Made by a program: the position numbers and the translations under genes. From the NCBI GenBank assembly GCA_949358305.1, contig OX442314.1, positions 36,553,211 through 36,617,210 on the forward strand: a DNA stretch of 64,000 nucleotides, written 5' to 3'. The notes under the pieces were generated by a model. It was given only the letters and a program-made list of their open reading frames with translations. It was not told where the DNA came from and did no database searches. Every line of letters starts with the position of its first letter. Within the stretch, counting starts at the first letter, position 1. This DNA comes from Strigamia acuminata. Taxonomy: Eukaryota; Arthropoda; Chilopoda; Geophilomorpha; Linotaeniidae. This document shows positions 54,667 through 64,000 of the stretch, in pieces.

Positions 54667-54788
54667 ATTTGAATGTCGAACCAAATAGAAAACCAAATAC
54701 TTATGCAGTCGAAAGAACGATGGAGACGTGCAACCGTTGAAATTGAAAAAGAATGAAGGAAGGCGGCACGTGCCCTCATCTGCCCATG
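54667..54788. repeat. Dispersed repeat copy A, right part
   Basis: Matches 58526-58648 (GAATGTCGAACCAAAT, GAAAGAACGATGGAGAC, GGAAGGCGGCACGTG). It rejoins the left part at 42868 once element 2 and one ATTT are removed. Confidence 0.88.
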
Positions 54789-57063
54789 TTATTCTGTTAT
54801 TATTATTACACAACAGAGCATGATGCAGTCTCCAAATGTAATGTCTTTCTTTCCATCATACTCCTACAAATTAACAATGTAAATAATGCACAACACTGTA
54901 TCGCCAGTTGCTAGGCAGTTGAGCCTAGCAACGTGGCTCGCCCGTTTGATTCTTATAAATATTCGACTCTTTCAAATTATGTAGTCAGCAAACTTGACTG
55001 TATCCAAAATCTAACTAATAATGTTTTTAAACATATGAAATCTTTATCTCTTTCCTAACAGACTGGGCAGACCCGAAAGCCTAGATAATGAATCTCAACA
55101 AATAGCTCGGTTTAGTTCGCTGACCGGTAAGTTAAAAGTAGTTAAAATTAATATGTTGTTATATGAATATCTTATAATTGCAAATATGTAGCTGTATCCC
55201 TGATGTATGCAGTATGGCCCAAAGACGTAATTCACAAGAGTTCGCAAGAGTTATGTAACTACACTGAGAGAAGCTACGTGCAGTCGTCCCATTACTGGTT
55301 GTTGCCAGGATACTTTCAGAGTGAAACAACAACCAACAAAAAACAACATAAATCAAAATACAACTAATTGGTTTTGTATATCTAGTTGCCAAATGCAGAA
55401 AGTGGTGTGATAAACCAATACCAGCGACAGGAAATAGGAGCGGAGATTGCTAGGCAAGTAAGTTAGTACAGCAATTAAAACCAGAGTTTAAACTACGGTA
55501 CTGTTTGACGAGAGCATATTAGAGCATTCCAAAAATCATTGGATTAAGATGTCTCAATGGGGAAACAGCCTAAAGAGAGTTGTAAAGACGGTTAAACGGT
55601 ATGTCCTACTTAAGTTTTAACGTGTTTTAATTTTAATCCATTCAGCATCACGTTTCTTTTCATCTGGCCATTTAGGCCTGACATCGAAAACGTTCTATGA
55701 CGGCCATATCTTCATACAGCCTGATCATAATATCATCCATACATGGTACACATTAGTAACTTCTTATTCTGAAGTGAAGAACCCAAATACTGGAAGGCAG
55801 GAGAGAAAAACAACGGGACGGCTACGGAGATAGAGCCATCGTTTTAATCATTTTAAAAAAATTTAACGGGCGTTTAAAAAGACATTATTATTTCAGGATG
55901 CCCAAGCAAAGACAAGAAAATCCTTCAAAAGAAGCTCTCCAGAAAAGAAAGCAAAGAGATGAACAGAAACTCTGTCTAGCATTCAGTTGACTGAGATGCC
56001 GGTGGCGCTGTCGCCGCCTCTAAATCGACTGCCGTCGACTCCGCTCTCTCCTCCTTTAAGTCGACTGCCGTCGACTCCGCTCTCTCTTCCTAAACACATG
56101 TAAACACAACATTTTGAATGCAGATTATTTGAAGTGTTTTTAGTTTTTGTTTATAAAATTTCTGCTGTCCAAATGCTATCAAAACACAAACAATCCTCCC
56201 TAAACACTCAACTAAAACGCTTATTAACGGATATTAAACCGAATGATTCGAATTCGAATTAAAAGAATTAAAAAATATCAAGTAGTAAAGTTTCTATAGA
56301 AGGTAGGATGAAGATATAATATTTGATTACATATGTTAACGTGCGATTCAGCCTCGACGCCAAATTTCAGAAATTTTTATATCTTTTGTTTATTTTTTGC
56401 AGCATTTTCGGCTTTTTTCTTTATTTTTTTGTCGACATCAACTTTTATAAATAAAAAATTTATTATGAGTTGAGGAGCCAGATTAAAGGTACAGAGTGAA
56501 TACTGGTTCCACGACACCATCGCCAAGTTTTTTCCGCCAAATAAATATATATAGCGACACATAAAACTTTGAATAAAAAGAAAGAAAAAAAACATTTTTT
56601 TCCTACTCCAACAGGTACAATCGTTAGCAACACCTGCGGGACAGGTGCAATCCCGAGGTCACCCCAACCAAACAACGGTGACATCAACAGCGAGGTGGCG
56701 GCCATAAGCCCCACCGGAGATGGCCAGGGTCGGCACAACCGGTAGTCACCAAGCCGCAGCCACTCCCAGGACAACCGAAGTTTGATTGTTTTATTGTATT
56801 ACGAAGCATTGTAGAGAAAAAGGAAGAGCCACGGTCTAGAAAAGTATTAAGAAAATTTCGCATCCCTATTCTAATCAAAAGAGAGAGTTGTTTCAGCTTA
56901 ATTACTAAAGACCGCTTTTTTTACCCTTGGTTATACAGGAAAAAAGTGAGTGGTTATTTTGAGGGGCGGGAAATCGGATTTAAGGATCTGATTTCAGATT
57001 GCAAATGCATGATGATTGCAAAATTTGTTGGTTTTCACCCAAATTTGGTGCTTCGTATAAATC
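54789..57063. other. Mostly non-coding; isolated exon-like pieces
   Basis: Contains exon-like pieces flanked by good splice sites: 55063-55126 (acceptor ...aacag, donor gtaagt, open frame with PESLDNESQQIARFSSL) and 55429-55455 (...gacag / gtaagt). A short stretch at 55797-55843 matches 58648-58700 (dispersed repeat fragment). CT/CG-rich duplicated 31-mers containing CGACTGCCGTCGACTCCGCT occur at 56025-56090. No full gene could be assembled. Confidence 0.35.
55549..55990 (+). CDS. Candidate small two-exon ORF (47 aa)
   Basis: Exon 1, 55549-55598 (ATG, donor gtatgt) and exon 2, 55897-55990 (acceptor ...tatttcag) join in frame and end in TGA. The peptide is strongly basic (KRVVKTVK, KRKQRDEQK). 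It could equally be the tail of a longer transcript or chance. No homologue recognised. Confidence 0.22.
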
Positions 57064-57652
57064 ATGGCTTCGTTCAAGAGTTCCAAAGTTGAAAGCAACA
57101 AGGATGAAATAGCAGAATTTAAAGAAAAACTGAATATAGGACTGGACGAATTGATGGTAACATGTCACACACGGTTCAAAAATGAATTTTTCGTTCACAA
57201 AATGAATTTTTGTTTACAAAATTGGTTTACGGTAAAAAAAAGGCCAAAGTATTTACTTGGCCAAAGTATTTAAACGATACAAACTCAATAGCTGAACCGG
57301 CGAATTGCTTGAAACAGGTATGACCAACACCATTTCTAGTCTAAAAATCGAATGATTCGAATTAACTACGAAACCCAGCCCACACTGGAACCTTCCTATC
57401 CTCTCCTCAAAATAGCGATAGCCATTATTGTACTTATTTGGGAGTAATACTTAATATTTAATTTACATTTTCAGTATAGTATATATCACTTTTTTTTTAT
57501 AGAATTCGGGGAAGATGTCACAAATACACCCCATACGAGTGACACCTGCACTGCAGTATCAGCAGCATCAGCTGAAATATTGGCATCTGTCCCGGCGGAC
57601 GAAGGGGGAGGCTGCTCTGCAGCATCAGCAGAACCAAGAATTAAAACCATAG
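57064..57652 (+). CDS. Candidate small two-exon ORF (80 aa)
   Basis: Exon 1, 57064-57156 (ATG, Lys/Glu-rich helix EIAEFKEKLNIGLDELM, donor gtaaca) and exon 2, 57503-57652 (acceptor ...tttatag) join in phase 0 and end in TAG; exon 2 is Gln/His-rich. Exon 2 is open in a second frame up to a gtaagt at 57652, so it could be an internal exon instead. It abuts dispersed repeat copy B. No homologue recognised. Confidence 0.25.
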
Positions 57653-58648
57653 TAAGTCAAACCTTAGATGGATTATACAGCAAAGTGATGACAAGAAACC
57701 CTTTCTCAAAAAAGAATACAATTTCAGCAATCTCTTTCATTTCACATCGAAATATATTGTAAATTAAAATTTGTTCATAGTGTCAATAAAAATCCATTCA
57801 ACTAGATTTTTGGACGACTATTAAGTGGCAAGACGCCAAAAGAGGCAGCAGAAAAGAACAGTCGCGATTATGAAACTTAAGAAAAAGAATAGAAATGAAT
57901 GACCCAGATTTTGCAACAGACGTTTCAGCAATCCTGGTGAAGTACATTCACATATGGGAAGACTTTTCAAACACAACTGGGAGAATTACAAGTTAGGATT
58001 GTGGAAAGCAAATGCTAAAACAGCCATCAGTCAAACAAACCCAGATCAATTAAAATTACACAGCACAATTAAAATGGAGTGCAGTCCTACAAAACCAACA
58101 TTTTTGCAAAACCCAGAGCCAGGGGTGACCACGAGGAGGTAGAAGGTTATATAGGTTTTACACCACCACAATCCAATATTAAAGAAAACCACCTGATAAA
58201 CAAACACACCAGGATGAATGACATTTTTGGTTAATTTTCATCAGTCATTCAATATTTTGAATTTTTAAAAAATTTTAAATTTAAAAAAAATAATAATTCA
58301 AATTCTGTATGTAAAAAATATAAGTGAACTAGGAATCTAGATGAGATGAAAAAAAAACATTTCCTGGGCCTATTGCAAACTCAAAGCCACATCTCAATTC
58401 GAATCATGATTAGGCCTAAAATGGAATCCCAAAAACTCATCAAGCAAAAAAACCAAAATGAAATAAAAGCTGACTGTTTCAATTCACCATAAAACACACC
58501 TTGTAAATTACAATGTCCAGAATGAATTTGAATGTCGAACCAAATGAAAAACCAAATACTTAAGCAATCGAAAGAACGATGGAGACATGCAACCGTTGAA
58601 AATGAAAAAGAATGAAGGAAGGCGGCACGTGATCTAGTCTGCCCATGC
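57640..58648. repeat. Dispersed repeat copy B (uninterrupted)
   Basis: About 1 kb, collinear with 42050-42868 plus 54667-54788. It holds decayed coding-like stretches (MNDPDFATDVSAILVKYIHI) but no intact ORF. It preserves the empty insertion site of element 2 at 58526-58529. Identity of the family is unknown. Confidence 0.88.
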
Positions 58649-59083
58649 GCAGGAGAGAAAAACAATGGGACGGCTACGGAGATTTCTTAGAGCCATCGTG
58701 TCTCTTTTCTCCATTATTAATTAACATTGCGCGTCATTTCTTAGAAAATCCACAATCGGGATTATTGAATTATTGTTATCGTGTGAAAATCAATGATTGT
58801 GTCTATATTGCACTTTTTTTATTTTTCAATTTAATGGTATACAATTAAAGGACAGTATATATTACCAGTTGCTATATTTAAATATTTTTCTTTTCTTTTT
58901 TTTTGAGTAAATAGTATAAATGCTTATTAAGTTTTTAATTATAAGAATTTTATAACGATGAATATCGACATTGGTTCATGTTGCGTTTTCATCGCCCGTT
59001 ATCGCTCTTCGGAGTTTAGAAATGTTCTCTGCAAAAGTTTAAAAATTAAATAATTAATTTCTGTTTCTCTTTTTCTTTTCGTT
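58649..59083. other. Intergenic, downstream of kinesin-13
   Basis: AT-rich. The first 50 bp match a fragment at 55797-55843. The rest shows nothing recognisable apart from being the likely 3' UTR side of the kinesin gene. Confidence 0.4.
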
Positions 59084-62023
<2,940 letters not shown>

Positions 62024-62784
62024 GATTCTCACAAAAAATTTGCAACAACTTAAATTCTGTTGGTAAAGAAGATGGAAATATACAATTGTAACCAAGTTGC
62101 CAAGTGCACATTGTTGGGTGTTAGCAAACGTCATGCCATCTGCCTTGAATCTTTCAAGTTGCTCTCAAAAATGGCTTCTGCTGAAATAAACTATTTATTT
62201 AATATATTATTAATAAATAATAATAAACTTCTTTTTCCCAGTTTTTTTGTTAGGAATGAAATAGATGTATTTAGATCTAACGTACAAGCAGACATAGATT
62301 TTAAAAAAACATTTTGTTTTTGTTTTTTTAAATATGTACCAGAAGAGGAACAAGAAAAGATTAGGTTTAATCCTTCTTCTCCAGGTATGTCATGACTCAT
62401 GAGGTACTTTGTGGGTGAAAGTCGAGTTCAGTGGTGAATCTGTGACCCACATTCACGATGGAATGTATTTAAAATATTTCTTTATAAAATAAACAACACG
62501 TGCATTTAAGAATTACTAGTCATTATTTTTATTGAATACTTCAAACAAGTAATAACAAAAAATTATTAAATTAATTATTGGTGATTTGGGATCACCACAA
62601 AACGAAAATAATTCACTTCGAAAAGAAAACCGTTTCTTGGAAGACCAAACTATCCAAAATTGCCACTCACGGCGCATCGATACACGCAGTAGCACCGACC
62701 ACCGAGACTTACTTGTTAATTAATTAATGTTCACGTTCATACAACGTTATAAAACGAAGTTCCAACGTGACCATTTGATTGCCG
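62024..62784. other. Intergenic between divergent kinesin-13 and ari-2
   Basis: About 0.85 kb separates the two start codons, so they may share a promoter region. A 111-codon open stretch at 62060-62395 (+) has no recognisable domain and is Phe/Cys/Lys-rich, so it is not called a gene. Confidence 0.4.
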
Positions 62785-62791
62785 TATATAA
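62785..62791 (+). promoter_or_regulatory. Candidate TATA box of ari-2
   Basis: TATATAA lies 83 bases upstream of the ari-2 ATG, with an initiator-like TCATTC about 28 bases downstream (near 62813). Confidence 0.4.
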
Positions 62792-62873
62792 CCACCAAAG
62801 ATTTTATCAATCATCATTCAGCTCATTTGCTTCAGCGTTGATTTGACAATTCAATCACCTCAATAATCGAAGA

Positions 62874-64000
62874 ATGTCAGACGATGAATCCAGCTTTGAA
62901 ATGCAATCCGACGACGAGTACAGTATGGATGAGGGTGACGATTATTACAACACGAGTATGAACGAATGCGAAATGGAAGTAAATGCGAAAAATAACACAG
63001 TGGATTTCGAGCATTTTAATTTCGAGTGTCTATCGACGGACAAAGTGGAAAAATTACTGAACGAGAGCGCCGAGGCGTTTGCCAACAAAATCCACGTCGC
63101 GCCGCCCATCGCCAAGATTCTACTCCGCACTCTCAAATGGACCGTCGGAGATGTCGTTCAAGATGTAGACGCTTTATTAATCGATGCCCGGATCAAACCT
63201 TCACCCACGAAACCCAATTCGCGCGTGTCGACGCCCGATGAGTGTCCGGTGTGCTTCGAACCGTTCGCGGCACCCGAATTCCGACGCTTGCAGTGCGGAC
63301 ATTCATTTTGCATCTCGTGCTGGCTCGCCCACTTCGAAATGCAGCTCGGCCAGGGCGTTTCGACCGAAATCGCGTGCATGCAGACGGATTGCAAGATCCT
63401 CGTGCCCGAAGATTTTGCGTGGGACATTTTGCAAAAATCGCATCTCCGAGAAAAATACAACGAATTCGCGTTGCGTGATTGTGTCAGTTCGCACCCGGAG
63501 CTGAGATTTTGTACCGGGCCCAACTGTCGGGTGGTGATTCGTGCGCAACAACCGAAAAGCAAGCGCGTCACCTGCAACGAATGCGACAGTTCTTTCTGCT
63601 TCAATTGCGGATTAAATTACCACGCGCCGACGGACTGCGCGACCATCAAAAAGTGGCTGGCAAAATGCGATGCGGATTCGGGGAATGCCACTTATTTGCG
63701 GAAACACACCAAAGATTGCCCGAAATGCGATTTTGTTATCGAAAAAAACGGCGGATGTAACCACATGTCGTGTACCCGATGCAAGTTCGAATTCTGCTGG
63801 ATGTGTTTGAGCGATTGGAAGGCTCACGCTGGATGCAGCAAATACGAAGTGACGGTCGACTCGGCGCACGAGTCGAGAGTTGTTATGGCGAAATATCTGT
63901 TTTATTTCGACAGGTGGTCGAATCACGCGGAGAGTCTGCGTTTAGAGCATAAGGCGTTGGAGAAAGTGAGAGAGAGGACCGAGGAGAAGGTGATGAAGAA
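62874..64000 (+). CDS. ARIH2: Ariadne-2 (ARIH2) RBR-type E3 ubiquitin ligase, 5' part, intronless so far
   Basis: Open from the ATG at 62874 to the window edge (375 codons, no stop), so the C-terminal part is missing. An acidic N-terminus (residues 1-45) is followed by a UBA-like region, RING1 (CPVCFEPF ... CGHSFCISCW, residues 124-150), IBR (FCTGPNC ... CNECDSSFCFNC) and RING2/Rcat (CPKCDFVIEKNGGCNHMSC) with the catalytic cysteine at about C295, then the start of the Ariadne domain (YLFYFDRW). APTDCATIKKWLAKC and HTKDCPKC are diagnostic for ARIH2 rather than ARIH1. ARIH2 works with neddylated CUL5-type cullin ligases in animals. Absence of introns over 1.1 kb contrasts with the neighbouring genes. 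Confidence 0.95.
   Translation, partial: MSDDESSFEMQSDDEYSMDEGDDYYNTSMNECEMEVNAKNNTVDFEHFNFECLSTDKVEKLLNESAEAFANKIHVAPPIAKILLRTLKWTVGDVVQDVDALLIDARIKPSPTKPNSRVSTPDECPVCFEPFAAPEFRRLQCGHSFCISCWLAHFEMQLGQGVSTEIACMQTDCKILVPEDFAWDILQKSHLREKYNEFALRDCVSSHPELRFCTGPNCRVVIRAQQPKSKRVTCNECDSSFCFNCGLNYHAPTDCATIKKWLAKCDADSGNATYLRKHTKDCPKCDFVIEKNGGCNHMSCTRCKFEFCWMCLSDWKAHAGCSKYEVTVDSAHESRVVMAKYLFYFDRWSNHAESLRLEHKALEKVRERTEEKVMK

Noticed and set aside
62060-62395. 111-codon plus-strand ORF
   Set aside because: No recognisable domain, AT-rich, between two divergent genes; too weak to call a gene.

Overview
This is eukaryotic genomic DNA from an invertebrate animal, probably an arthropod-like bilaterian; the species cannot be told from the sequence. 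Coding exons are GC-rich and split by very short AT-rich GT-AG introns (often 45-130 bp). The rest is AT-rich, full of minisatellites, and carries two large, apparently young LTR retrotransposons. No prokaryotic gene organisation is present.

Layout. 1-1152 (+): 3' part of a kelch-like gene. 1499-2887: 20-bp minisatellite. 4622-31004 (-): a complete MEGF8 gene, read here as 28 exons totalling 2813 codons plus stop, whose summed length stays in frame. Its expanded introns hold minisatellites. Intron 3 also holds a 10.7-kb Ty3/gypsy element (17356-28081) with identical-looking 623-bp LTRs, inserted into a minisatellite. Intron 2 holds an inverted-repeat element with its own minisatellite core. 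31418-31786: foldback MITE upstream of MEGF8. 35187-36287 (-): REXO1-type RNA exonuclease, flanked by two copies of a short dispersed repeat. 38600-41300: old retroelement debris (Copia-type gag/protease/integrase next to an unrelated gag). 42869-54666 (-): a second, 11.8-kb Ty3/gypsy element with 628-bp LTRs, inserted into a dispersed repeat whose uninterrupted copy lies at 57.6-58.65 kb. 59084-62023 (-): a compact kinesin-13 gene, 14 coding exons and 568 aa. 62874-64000 (+): 5' part of an intronless Ariadne-2 (ARIH2) ubiquitin ligase gene, running off the window.

The host genes have unrelated jobs: MEGF8 is a type I membrane protein with a MASRPFA motif that in vertebrates recruits the MGRN1 ligase, REXO1 is a DEDDh exonuclease, kinesin-13 depolymerises microtubules, and ARIH2 is an RBR E3 ligase. 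The most unusual content is (i) extra sense-strand ORFs downstream of pol in both Ty3/gypsy elements: a 392-aa protein with a DnaJ-like CxxCxGxG zinc motif in the first, and an intron-containing 946-aa protein in the second; and (ii) minisatellites of unrelated sequence whose unit lengths fall repeatedly at about 11, 20-21 or 31 bp, near whole numbers of DNA helical turns.
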